DNA from: Metellina segmentata
Lineage: Eukaryota > Arthropoda > Arachnida > Araneae > Tetragnathidae
Length of the DNA stretch: 64,000 nt
Direction: 5' to 3'
Assembly: GCA_947359465.1 (NCBI GenBank)
Contig: OX375875.1
Coordinates: 16,021,439 to 16,085,438, forward strand
The notes below the pieces were generated by a model, which saw only the letters and a list, made by a program, of their open reading frames with translations, did no database searches and was not told where the DNA came from. Below, piece by piece: positions 11,331 through 21,439 of the stretch (within the stretch, counting starts at the first letter, position 1; the number at the start of each line of letters is the position of its first letter). The position numbers and the translations under genes were made by a program.

Positions 11331-11707
11331 ACATGATTTGCTAGTTCAGAACGCTCACAATCAGTAACTTCAATTGTTGTTGAGAAAGAATGCCGACTTT
11401 CAAGAAGCTGTAACGCGCTTACTATTTGTACTACAAAAAAGTTGTAGCTATGAAAATTGTAGGAAATGTAATCTTTTTAAAATTTTATATAATAAAAGTA
11501 TCGCTAAATTCACCCATTTCTGAGATATATCGAAAAACACCAAAAAGTAGTACATTTTCCTGGTTTTTCGACCACCAAAAGTTTTTTCGGGATCGGCCAT
11601 GTTGGATAACTTGGTTTTTTCATTTTGGCACCAATATATACAAGTACCAAAAAAAACTTCTACCCCATCTTTTGCAAGGTACAATGTATCTATTGACTGG
11701 ACTACTA

Positions 11708-12425
11708 GGTCTTTTTGTATTATCTTTATATTTATCTTTGATTAAATCTTATTCTTCGATTAGTTTTTCATTTGAACACTACTTATTACAGACTAAGCTC
11801 CACTACCAAAGGTTTATGTTTATTTATGAATAAGATTGGACTAATTCTATTACTGGCTTTGGCTTCTCCCTTGTGGATATCTTCAGTGGGATTCAACTAA
11901 TCTATTCATGCATACCAATTTGTACCTACGCATATCTCAAACGCTTAAAGCATTGAATAAAATTATTTTCGTCTCTTAAGTGTTTCGTGCCGTTCTTAAG
12001 CAAAGACATTTCGTGGACGAAAATGAGAATATTTAATTCACTGATAGATTTTACTTTGAAGATACATTAACCGTCTTTTGAATAATAGGACATAAAGGTT
12101 GAAAGCATTACATGTCTGGAATAAAATATTACTTTATCTTGCTGGAAAAACAGGAAACATCAGGAAAAACAATTTAAAATAATGAATTTTGAATTAAATT
12201 GAAGGCTCAAGAGACATTTTTGTGACACCAATGAAATTTTTACCCATGATCCCTTAAATATTAAGTATTTCTTTAACTATAACTGTTCGACAGATTGGTG
12301 TGTTCGACCTATTTATCCTCTTCTCTATCTGGTTTCTATACTAATCAAATCAATTTATGAGGAACTTGTCATTTGCATTGTATGAAAATCTGTTGGTACA
12401 AATGTAGTTTGCATTTTGAGTTTTT
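11708..12425. other. AT-rich intergenic, no gene seen
   Basis: No motif or repeat recognised. Confidence 0.4.
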
Positions 12426-12429
12426 ATCC

Positions 12430-12685
12430 GAGTTCGGGCATGGATGTTTGTAAGCGTATGGTGTAGAAGCGGTTGGTGCACCTTAAATCTGTCGTGTCCG
12501 AAAGTCCTCACGTTGGGTTGGCGTGGAAGTTTGGAGAGTGGGGTGCCAGCTCAGGTGTTGCTTCGTCATCTGACCGTGGTTCAAAATTACGAGGTGTTGT
12601 CCTCGGATATTTCCCTTAAGGGACTGATCCCGGACCGTCGTCAATAGCCCGTTGTGTTGCTCTAGTACGACGTTAACTAAAATGA
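12430..12685 (+). mobile_element. SINE-A copy, head 1 truncated, tail type 1
   Basis: Starts within the head at GTTCGGGCATGGATGTTTG. The body TCCTCACGTTGGGTTGGCG is well conserved. It ends through GGACCGTCGTCAATAGCCCG and CTAGTACGACGTTAACT. This is one of the least diverged copies. Confidence 0.85.
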
Positions 12686-12774
12686 CATTTTGAGTTTGTG
12701 CACCTCCGAATTCAATTTTTGTATTTGTGAGTTTTTGATACGAAAATAATTGAAAAAAACCTGTAAAAACTAAT

Positions 12775-12893
12775 TGGGAAGAGTGGGCTACCAATTCAGG
12801 TTGTGACTTCGTCTTCAGACCCCAGTTCAAAACTACAATGTGATATCCTCCTACTTCTCCTTTCGAGATACGAGATCAATTCCGAAGTGAAAA
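12775..12893 (+). mobile_element. SINE-A body fragment
   Basis: Diverged body (GAAGAGTGGGCTACCAATTC, then TTCAAAACTACAATG) that runs into an inverted partner immediately downstream. Confidence 0.5.
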
Positions 12894-13080
12894 TTTCCAA
12901 TGTATTGGTATTTGGTATTTTTTTATTTAACGTCACACTGGAGCATTTCAGGGGGCTATTTGTAACTGTCCGGGATCAACTCCGAAGCGAAAGATTCGAG
13001 GAAAATACCACGTAATTTAAACCCACGATCAGATGACGAGGTCACACCTGATTTCCGAACCTCCAAATACGCCCTCGAAT
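12894..13080 (-). mobile_element. SINE-A tail and body fragment, inverted
   Basis: Opens with a TAACGTCACACTGGAGCA tail, then TGTCCGGGATCAACTCCGAA, and ends in the body (AGATGACGAGGTCACACCTG). Head missing. Together with the plus-strand fragment it forms a tail-to-tail pair. Confidence 0.6.
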
Positions 13081-13227
13081 TGAAATTTTCAACCACTGGA
13101 CCTTTACCCTCCAAGTGCTTTGACGAGATATCTCGTCCATTATCTGGTCAATTCCGCTTTGGACGAGATAACTCATCGAAACAAAATTGCCCCATTTCTC
13201 CAAAGAGGAATGGAAATCCATGTAGAA

Positions 13228-13552
13228 AAAGACCAACCGGTCTGGTGGTTAATGTGTTAGCATCTATATCGAAAGGTTCCGGGTCAGTGCATGGATGTTT
13301 GTGAGCGTATGGTGTAGAGGCGGCTGGTGCACCTTAACTCTGTCGTAGCCTCAAATGTCCTCACGTTGGGTTGGTGTGGAAGTTTGGAGACAGGCGTGCC
13401 AGCTCAGGTGTTACATCGTCATATGACCGTGGTTCAAAATTACGGTGGTGTTGTCCTCGGATCTTTCCCTTAGGGGATTGATTCCGGACCGTCGTCAATT
13501 GCCCGTTGTGTTACTCTAGTACGACGTTGATTAAAAATTACCATTACCATGT
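13228..13552 (+). mobile_element. SINE-A, nearly full length, head 1 and tail type 1
   Basis: The tRNA-like head begins ACCAACCGGTCTGGTGGTTA and includes GGTTCCGGGTCAGTGCATGG, with the B box shortened. The body and the GACCGTCGTCAATTGCCCG tail follow, ending in TTAAAAATTACCATTACCAT, the ATTACC-type 3' repeat typical of this family. Confidence 0.85.
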
Positions 13553-14620
13553 AGAAAAAAAAATATATATTCCCTTGCTCGGATCTGATGACTGTTTGGA
13601 ACATGTTCATACACCAGAGGCTAGGCCACCACTGGGCAATATTGGACGCGAAGATAAACCATTAGGAGGGTTAACTTAACTCCATCATGGGATGTCGACC
13701 CTATGATTGGGCTTACGGTAAACAAAATTTCCCATAACGGGAAAGATGACCAAATGAGAAAAGGAAAAAAAAACTATTTTGCGTGATGCAAAACAGACAT
13801 TTTGAGTTAAGAAATGCGCACGCAAGTGCTGCTCTAAAAAAAATTTTCTGTGAGGTTAAAGAGTCAATCAAAGTGTTGTAGGAGGTCAAGAAGTGAACTT
13901 GAACCGCTTGCTTGAGTTCAAACTCCCTGGAGGCCACCAATCACACGATTTGTATTATTTTCCTTTGTAGCAAGGGGTGAACAGCCAGGCGTCGAAGCAC
14001 TGAGTTGCTGGTTCCTTGATGGTGTGGTGTTTTGGGACACCACAGTAATAGATATGGGGTACGACTAAGTCGAAAACCTGTATAATTTTTTTATTACACT
14101 TATAAGGTTTGAGTTTACAACTGGAACTATCTACACGCCTATGTACACAACTCAATTAATGAACTAATGTTCCTGACGAAACAGTGTTTCTCTTCTCGTA
14201 GTTTGTCTTTTTGTTTTCTCCAGGGTTTGACTTCCCCGTATAACTGTCCAGAGTTATATCGTCCACCACCTTCCTCTGTGGCTTCTTTCGCTCCTGTCCT
14301 TTTCCTTCCTTTTAGGGACATTAACCTCTCTCCTGGCCCCCGTCGATTCTGATTCAACTGATACCTTCCACACTCATGGGGTGTCAAATCCCAACACGTG
14401 TGAAACCGTTATCCGGCGGTCCTTCACAAACAACAGGTGTCAGGTGGAAATCGGGGTGCACAAGAGTCGGACGCCGACCCTGAGTTATTATCACACGTGT
14501 AGCTATCGGCTCCCTTCTCGTGGAAACGTTTCTTTTTCCAGCCGCCACGATCTCAAAATGTGTAGATGAGATGTGATAGAGCACGGGTGGTAACATAGTG
14601 TAGGAAAGGTTAACCAAATA
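13553..14620. other. No recognised gene; possibly decayed LTR sequence
   Basis: Less AT-rich than the surroundings, with several open frames on both strands (for example 14139-14387 minus). None contains a domain I recognise. Blocks such as GTGGTGTTTTGGGACACCAC suggest old repetitive DNA. I cannot name it. Confidence 0.3.
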
Positions 14621-15432
14621 GGTACAGCTACACTCTACGTTTATGAGTGATGGCAACGGCTTTGGCGATTTTTTTTTGGCGCACTTCTAAAGTTGCCAAG
14701 TAAAGAATTATTTCCTAACTCTAATGTCACAATTTGTTTTTCTTTTTGCAACACACTTTTTAAACATATTTCAGAACGTTTTAAAAAGTATATTTTAAAA
14801 AAACTTTCACAAAAAGTAGTAAGCTTAATCACATATCAAAACACATTTGTGAACCAGCAGAGAAACTAAGCTACGAATGTTGGGTAAGAATACCAAGAAA
14901 CGTATCAATTATACTAAATACAGTGAGCATGTTGAAAAAAGAAAAAGATTTACAAAAGAAAAAAAGCAAGAAATAATACCTGATAAAGTCAGAATTCTCT
15001 CGTAAAAAAATAATGAAAACGAAAATGGTCAAAAAAACAAAACTCTTAATCCTGTCATGAAAACTATTATAACAAAATAAAAATTCCACAACTGTCAAAA
15101 TACAAATAAAAGGACCAATGGTATCACAGAAAACGATTTAAAAGGACCAATGGAATCAAAGGATATTTTAAAAACAAAATAACCAATGGGAGGAAAGGAA
15201 AAATTTCAAACGAATCAATGAAATCAAACGACTTTAACGGATTTTGGAAGAATTTTCTAGAATATTCAAAATGAAAATTAAAAGTTTCCGTTTGCCGAGG
15301 TTGCCATGAAAACCACAACAACAGCAACGAAAGATGGGTTGCCTTAATTTATCGTAACTCGTTACTAGAAGTGCGCCAAAAAAAATCGCCAAGCCGTTGC
15401 CATCACTCATAAACGTAGAGTGTAGCTGTACC
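14621..15432 (-). mobile_element. 812-bp MITE with about 65-bp TIRs and perfect 8-bp TSD
   Basis: Both ends start GGTACAGCTACACTCTACGT and stay almost identical for about 65 bp, to GGCGCACTTCTA. ACCAAATA lies directly outside both ends (14613-14620 and 15433-15440). The 8-bp duplication points to a hAT-type mobiliser. There is no transposase. It is given as minus relative to the copy at 17893-18713, which runs the other way. Confidence 0.9.
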
Positions 15433-15440
15433 ACCAAATA

Positions 15441-16144
15441 AATTAACTTGAATGTATTGTAGATTGCAATAATCCTAGCATTAAGTTTCTTTTTCCGTTC
15501 ATCTCGATACCAAACATATCAAACCCCCAACCGTTTGCAATGCTTCGAAAGCACTTGTGATCTTGTTTATCCCACCTCTCTAGAGTTAAATGTCCTTTGA
15601 CAAGGATGCTCCTTTTTTGTCTCACGTACTACACACACTTCCCATTTCGAGTAGATAAAACACTTAACGAGAAGAATCTCACAAAGTCACAATCTCCAAA
15701 GAGGAAATAGATTTACTTAGTGACTGATCGCTATTAATGCCATACCAAAACTGTTGCCATGGGGGTGGAATCTGTTCTTTTACGAGGCGATTCTGCATTT
15801 TTTTTTTCTGAAGTCCTGATAAGAATCTGATACGAGGAAACCTTCCGATGTTTCGACGATAAATCGAAAGTTCTTGATAAGAACAAATATGAAACACACA
15901 CTTCAGGAGAAAGGATGAAGGATTGTTGCTGGGGGTCTTGGAAAAAGAATGGAGAACAGCCTTGGAAACAACTCATTCTATCCGAGGCAGCAGTGTTAGT
16001 TCTGCGTAAACTTTTGAAAAGATAAATTTTAAAACAATGTTCTAATCTATCTAGTAATCTGATACATACAGGTATACAAGTATACAAGGATGTATTATTT
16101 AATCACCTATAATATAGTGCATTTTCGAGTATTCTAACAGTATT
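15441..16144. other. No gene seen
   Basis: A 117-codon minus-strand frame (15734-16087) lacks recognisable motifs. Confidence 0.35.
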
Positions 16145-16215
16145 TTTAATTAACGTCATACTCTAGCAACACAACGGGCTATTGCGAAGGTCTGGGATCC
16201 ATTCCAAAAACATTC
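16145..16215 (-). mobile_element. SINE-A tail fragment
   Basis: TAACGTCATACTCTAGCAAC, then AACGGGCTATTG and a GGATCCATTCC block. Only the 3' tail is present. Confidence 0.7.
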
Positions 16216-16667
16216 TAATGTAATTAAGCATAAAATACGAAGATTTATAAGTGTCTCGTCAAAATCACACAAAGCGACTCAAAATACAAACGAATAAAGT
16301 ATGAAACCTAGCAAATCAGAGAAGGCAAAAATGGACATTTTGTTTAGAATTGGAAGAATACTCTAGCCGTTCTTAAGCCACGGTTTCCTAAGAAAGCGGA
16401 ACCGTTATCTAGCAGCCGTAATGTAGTTGTGGATGACGTCACTAAAACGTTGTTTATACAAACAGATTGCGTTAGTTTCCTAGAAAGCGTTGTTTGTCAG
16501 CTTAACGAAAATTATCGGAGTTGCCATTTGCATGACGTTCGTCATAGCGGTCTCAGACAGTTGGGGACCGTTTTTTCTCCTGTACATGCAACACTTCATT
16601 TCCTGCGCCAAACAATTCGAGAAGAGGGAAGCAAAACAAACAAAAAATTTTGGCTCTCATTGTATCG

Positions 16668-16694
16668 TTTTTTTTTTTTTTTTTTTTTTTTTTT
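16668..16694. repeat. Poly-T tract (27 T)
   Basis: Homopolymer directly left of an internal inverted repeat. A second run of 26 T lies at 17294-17319. Confidence 0.95.
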
Positions 16695-16699
16695 GTAAA

Positions 16700-16943
16700 A
16701 TCGGGATTGTTGAAGATAGATTAAACATTTCAACGGTTTTGAAATCTGAGAAAAATTTTACACCCGAACGATACCTTAAATGTGGTTTTCTTTGAATAAA
16801 TAATTTCTTGTTTAATAAAATTAATTAAATAATCAAATGGTAAATAATTATACAATAAATCTGTTTTGGTATCGATCTGGTGTAAAATTTTACGCTGATT
16901 TGAAATCCGTTGAAATTTTCTCTCTATCTTCAACGATCCCGAT
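16700..16943. repeat. 80-bp inverted repeat inside the Harbinger-like element
   Basis: ATCGGGATTGTTGAAGATAG at 16700 returns inverted at 16943 (ATCGGGATCGTTGAAGATAG). Homology continues through ATTTCAACGG and AAATTTTACACC to CGATACC, with about 90 bp between the arms. It may be a separate foldback MITE inserted in the element. Confidence 0.75.
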
Positions 16944-17171
16944 GTTAGAAACTTAGACTAGGAAATAAAAAAGCCACTTGTTTTGTTTCTCGAATAAAAT
17001 AAACCACGACAGCCGTCTGTGTGTATTGGCCAAAATTCTCCACTGTACTCTGTCCGTCTAAGTTGACACCTCTGATCTCTGTTAAGACGGCCGCCTAGTT
17101 ATGCCCGCGGCATCAGGACGTGTCACGGCTTCTAGATAACGGCTCCGCTTTCTCAGGAAACCGTAGCTTTA

Positions 17172-17884
17172 GGCTGTCCCTATTTATTTCTGATGGCTCG
17201 CAAGTGTACGCCAGCACTACTCAAGAGCAACCGTAACAGCTGGTTAAATAAGAAGATATTTAGAACCGCCCTGAAATTTGTTGACAGGTCATCTTTTTTT
17301 TTTTTTTTTTTTTTTTTTTCAATTCTTTGCGCTCGACAAGGTCTGTTTTGATAGAATTTCCGTTCAAAATCTTTTGTTTCTTGAAATATAGTTTTTGTGA
17401 CAATTTTTTGTCATTTTAGGTATTTTTGATTGCGTAATTTGTAAAATTTTTAGGACATTTGGGCTCATTTATCGTGATTTTTAGGGTGACGTTTGATTAT
17501 TTTTCAAGCATATTGTTTTAGGAACGACTCGGGTGTAAAAAATTGTTGAAAGCCTCCCTAGTCGCCCTTTTTCATCCTTGATTTCATGCATACTACAAAA
17601 TACAAAACGAATAACTCACATCTACCGGGTTTTGGTACCCGAAATATCCACACCTCTACCTATTATCATGAAATGAACGTTTTATGCGTTTTTCTATGGG
17701 TGGGTGAATCACCTACACTAGGAAGGGTTGGGTGCTGAAGGGAATTTCCTCTAGTCCTAACAGAGAAAACGTAAGATCACATTTTGATTTGGTATCTTCG
17801 AGTTAATTGGTTATTTTTATACACTTTTAGATCAACCCAATGCAGTCACTTTTTACAAACCTTTCTGATTGTAGCGCCTTTTAC
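17172..17884. other. No gene seen
   Basis: Contains the 26-T run at 17294-17319; otherwise non-coding. Confidence 0.4.
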
Positions 17885-17892
17885 TGAACTTC

Positions 17893-18713
17893 GGTACAGC
17901 TACACTCTACGTTTATGAGTGATGGCAACGGTTTGGCGATTTTTTTTTGGCGCACTTCTAGTAGCGAGTTACGATAAATTAAGGCAACCCATCTTTCGTT
18001 TCTGTTGTTGTGGTTTTCATGGCAACCTCGGCAAACGGAAACCTTTAATTTTCATTTTGAATATTCTAGAAAGCTCTTCCAAAACCCGTTAAAATCGTTT
18101 GATTTCATTGATTCTTTGAAATTTTTTCTTTCCTCACATTGGTTATACTGTTTTTTAAATATCCTTTGATTGCATTGGTCCTTTTAAATCATTTTCGGTG
18201 ATACCATTGGTCCATTTATTTGTATTTTGACAGTTGTGGAATTTTTATTTTATTATAATAGCTTTTTCACAAAAGGATTAAGAGTTTTTTTTTTTTTTGT
18301 CCATTTTCGTTTCCATTATTTTTTTACGAAAGAATTCTGACGTTATCAGGTTGTATTACTTCTTGCTTTATATTCTTTTGTGAATCTTTTTCTTTTTAAA
18401 CATGAGAACTGTATTTAGTGTAATTGATAAGTTTTAGGGTATTCTTACCCAACATTCGTAGTTTAGTTTCTCTGCTGGTTCACAAATGTGTTTTGATATG
18501 TGCTTAAGTTTACTACTTTTTGTGAAAGATTTTAAAAAATATATATACTTTTCAAAACGTTCTGAAATGTGTTTAAAAAGTGTGCTGTACAAAAAAAAAA
18601 TTTTGACGGAAAAAGAGTTAGGAAATAATTTTTTCCTTGGCGACTTTAGAAGGTCGCCAAAAAAATCGCCAAGGTCGTTGCCATCGCTCATAAACGCAGA
18701 GTGTAGCTGTTCC
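17893..18713 (+). mobile_element. Second copy of the long-TIR MITE, perfect 8-bp TSD
   Basis: Left end GGTACAGCTACACTCTACGT; right end inverted with GGAACAGCTACACTCTGCGT. TGAACTTC flanks both sides (17885-17892 and 18714-18721). The interior is colinear with the reverse complement of 14621-15432, for example GGCAACCTCGGCAAACGGAA matching the inverted block near 15300. Confidence 0.9.
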
Positions 18714-18721
18714 TGAACTTC

Positions 18722-18879
18722 TATACCTTTTATTGCACCTCTCTTCTCAAGTAAAGTAAAAAAAAAGCCAGAAAAATACATTTTGATGGAGACCGAAGAG
18801 GATTGAAAATCTTTTATTTTTTCTTCTTGATTTGAAGTACGCACACTATATGAACCAAGGTATTTGGACACTGTATGTT
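18722..18879. other. Short non-coding stretch with a TGTCCAAATA-type end
   Basis: GGTATTTGGACACTG followed by TA (about 18860-18876) looks like the terminus of a Tc1-type MITE whose body would lie to the left. Confidence 0.35.
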
Positions 18880-19334
18880 TTACAAAAAAAAGTGCTTTAT
18901 TATTTTATTTCGTAATGGGTAGTCCCTCCTTTTGCTTGTATTATAGCTGCAACATGTCGAGGCATACTTTCGACAAGTTCTCTGTAAGTCTGGACAGGAA
19001 TAGCTCGCCATGTCTCTTGCAAAACTGTGAAAAGAGATTGTCTTGAAGATGGGCGTGCGTGGCGTTGTCATACGCGTCGCGACAGTTCGTCCCACAAGTG
19101 ATCGATCGGATTGAGATCGAAGCTCTGATCAGGCCAGTCGAGCAAATTCACCTCATTTTCAGGAAACCAGTCCAGCACACGTGTTGTAGTATGAAATGGA
19201 ACTAGATCCTGTTGGAAGAAACAACCATCATCGCCATAGTAATGCCATAGTGTAGGAAAGGCCAAATTAACTAATACGTCGAGGTACACGTTCGTGGTGC
19301 CAGGTACATAAAGCAATGGGCCGAGTCCTAACAA
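18880..19334 (-). pseudogene. Tc1-type transposase, C-terminal part, broken
   Basis: The minus strand reads GCFFQQDLVPFHTTTRVLDW and WPDQSFDLNPIDHLWDELSR. These are the second and third catalytic blocks of a Tc1 transposase; the third acidic residue is Asp (NPID) and SPDL has become SFDL. After RRV the frame shifts, but the expected tail continues (TPIFKTISFHS, then TWRAIPVQTYRELVESMPRH). The N-terminal half is missing and the upstream text does not encode it. Confidence 0.85.
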
Positions 19335-19381
19335 GTAAAAACAACCCCATACTAAAAGATGGATCCTATTCTAATTTCCGC

Positions 19382-19550
19382 AATGTCCAAATACTTTTGA
19401 ACCGTATTCTGCGTGTAAAATTTCCTCATACTTTAAATAAGAATTTTTAACTTATCTCCTGATTTCTCTTTAGTTTCCAATGTTTATTCTAGTCTAAAAA
19501 TATTATTTGTTATTATGAAGACAAATTAAATTTTTATTTGGACACTTCAA
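19382..19550. mobile_element. Candidate small Tc1-type MITE
   Basis: ATGTCCAAATACTTTTG at the left and ATTTGGACACTT at the right form short inverted ends about 165 bp apart, with AT-rich filling. The terminal match is only about 10 bp, so the call is tentative. Confidence 0.4.
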
Positions 19551-20217
19551 GTTTCTTTAAAAAAAGAGAGCGATGTTTCTCTCTTGCTTAAAAATTTGAA
19601 CTGCTCCTTTCCAACAAAGGCGATTTTCGGAAATGTTTCCCCTCCGACCAGCGTTTACGGTTCTAAATTCGAGTAGGGATGCGACATCGATGGCAATGTT
19701 TTCAAAACATCGATGTTTTATATTTAAAAAAACATCGATGTTTTATTTAAAAAAACAACGATGTTTTATTTTTAAAAAAACATTGATGTTTTATTTTTTT
19801 TTAAACATTGATGTTTTATAAGAAAACATCGATTTATTGGAGCCTTTGTTTCTTTAACATCGATGTTTATACTTGCCGATGTGTTTATGTTGTCGATGTT
19901 TTATTTTTTAATAAAACGAGTGTCATTATAAAAATTAAAAAAATAACCAAGTACCATAATTTTCATAATTAGTAAATTGAATATACTTTTAGACCATAGT
20001 GGCCAAGGATGAAGGGTGTGAAAAGTAGGGATGCGACATCGATGTCGATGTTTTATAAAAGCAATGATTGTATTCACCGTCGATTTATTAGAGTCGATGT
20101 TTGTTTAACATCTTTATCTGACATTATCTATGTTCTTACGTTGTCCATGTTTTATTTTTGAATGAAAAAAGCAACATATTAAAAATTAACAAAAATAACC
20201 GTGCAACTAAATATTTG

Positions 20218-20335
20218 TGAGTGATGGCAACATCTGTCCCATCGGAAAGAGTTTTTCCCTAACAGGTGGGATAATTAGTGAAGATAGAAGTCAGCTTAAG
20301 ATGGAGAAAGTTAAAAAGCTTTTTTTACAAACTGT
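20218..20335 (+). pseudogene. hAT transposase C-terminal (dimerisation) remnant
   Basis: The text reads FSLTGGIISEDRSQLKMEKV followed by KKLF. This matches the hAT C-terminal dimerisation motif (SERVFS..G.I.S..RS.L..E.V..L.FL). One frameshift lies just before FSLT. Only about 40 codons remain. Confidence 0.65.
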
Positions 20336-20342
20336 AAATAAC

Positions 20343-20381
20343 AAATATTGGGGCCTATAATAATTATAGGCCCCAATATTT
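20343..20381. repeat. Perfect 39-bp palindromic hairpin
   Basis: AATATTGGGGCCTATAA and its exact complement are separated by TAA. It lies 10-20 bp after the hAT transposase remnant. Confidence 0.9.
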
Positions 20382-20736
20382 TTTATTTACATTAAATAAA
20401 AATTAAGTTTGTTGTGTTCCCCCCACCCCATAAGTTAATAAAGAATTAATAATAACAAAAAATAATTATTGTTATGTACCTACCTAATTATACTTATAGT
20501 TAGTAGTACCTATGTAAAATTATTGTAAATATGTCCCCCCCCCGGCAAACATTAATGTTTGAGTTTGCTTGCTAAACCCGTTTTAAGAAATGGGGAAAAA
20601 AGTTTTCGTCCACTGATGCTTAAAAACATCGATGGTTTTTGGGCGATGTATTATCAGCATCGATATTTTAATTTTGAACATCGATGTTTTAATTTTGAAC
20701 ATCGATGTTTTGCTGTCCATGTCGCATCCCTAGCTT

Positions 20737-21439
20737 CGATGTGCCTTTGTTACACTTTCATCTAATATGCTTCTGGGCAGTTTTAAGTGTCTTGGGCTTC
20801 CCGTAACCACAAGTACCATATTTAGGTCATTTTCTGCATTCCGTGGACATTCGGTTGGTTTGGGGTTTTAATGACTCAATGGGGGTTCCTGAGGTATTGA
20901 CTATCCACGTGCAAAACTCAGCAAGAAACCCCCTCTTCTCAAAAACGTTTGATTTTCTAAACGAAAGTCTGTCATCAAGCACAATTGAGGAAATAATTTT
21001 TATTTTTTATTTTTCCATGTAACCCGCATGCAGTAATGATAAATGAGCATTGCAGTTTAGCGAATGTTTTTTTGTATGTTTTCAGACTATTGACGAATTT
21101 GGACGTATATACAGTATATAATCCGTGATGTACTAAACTTCCTATTCAACTGACGTAACTAGGATTTGTTTTAGGAAGGTTTTTAATTCCAAAACCATTC
21201 GAGACCTTTATGGACACTTTCCTTGACCTTGTTGACTGCTTTTTGAATATTTTAATGCAAATTAAAACATTATAGCACATTCATAAATGTCTTTCAAACG
21301 CATAAAATTATACAAGGAAAGAATACGTATGAAATCAATATAACTGAAAACTTGTTGATAGCTGTGAATAGCGTTTTCCGATTGCGATAAAAATTGGTGG
21401 ATGTGAAATACATAACATTAAAAACAAACGATAAAAATT
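20737..21439. other. No gene seen
   Basis: Unremarkable intergenic text. Confidence 0.35.

Larger units (their letters stand above)
8842..11704 (-). mobile_element. Long-inverted-arm element carrying a PIN-like gene
   Basis: The ends are inverted copies starting TAGTCCAGTCAACAGGTACA (8842) and TAGTCCAGTCAATAGATACA (11704, reverse strand). CTA stands directly outside both (8839-8841 and 11705-11707). Homology between the arms continues inward for about 510 bp, to about 9354 on the left and about 11180 on the right, and includes the start of the gene itself. The element is therefore a fold-back in which the gene's 5' part occurs twice, head to head, while the full-length gene runs leftward on the minus strand. 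I do not recognise a named transposon superfamily from these ends. Confidence 0.65.
16376..17168. mobile_element. Harbinger-like non-autonomous element, TTA duplication
   Basis: Ends AGCCACGGTTTCCTAAGAAA and (inverted) AGCTACGGTTTCCTGAGAAA stay similar for about 45 bp to TTATCTAG.AGCCGT. TTA flanks both ends (16373-16375 and 17169-17171). A 3-bp TWA duplication is diagnostic of PIF/Harbinger. No transposase is readable. A solo end of the same family occurs at 58507-58575. Confidence 0.75.
19674..20736. mobile_element. hAT-type element(s) with ACATCGATGTTTT subterminal repeats
   Basis: TAGGGATGCGACATCGATG occurs at 19675 and again at 20028, and the inverse CATGTCGCATCCCTA ends near 20732. Between them ACATCGATGTTTT-type motifs recur at least a dozen times in both orientations, near 19690-19910, 20035-20110 and 20625-20715. 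This is characteristic of hAT ends. The two left ends suggest one copy inserted beside or within another. No clean 8-bp duplication was found. Confidence 0.7.

Noticed and set aside
12483..12830. 115-codon minus-strand frame
   Set aside because: It is the opposite strand of SINE-A and recurs in other SINE copies; not coding.
14139..14656. Two overlapping minus-strand frames as a retroviral-like ORF
   Set aside because: No protease, RT or gag motif is visible, and the end of the second frame is the TIR of the MITE.
16490..16795. 101-codon plus-strand frame
   Set aside because: It reads through the poly-T run as Phe and lies inside the Harbinger-like element, so it is a chance frame.
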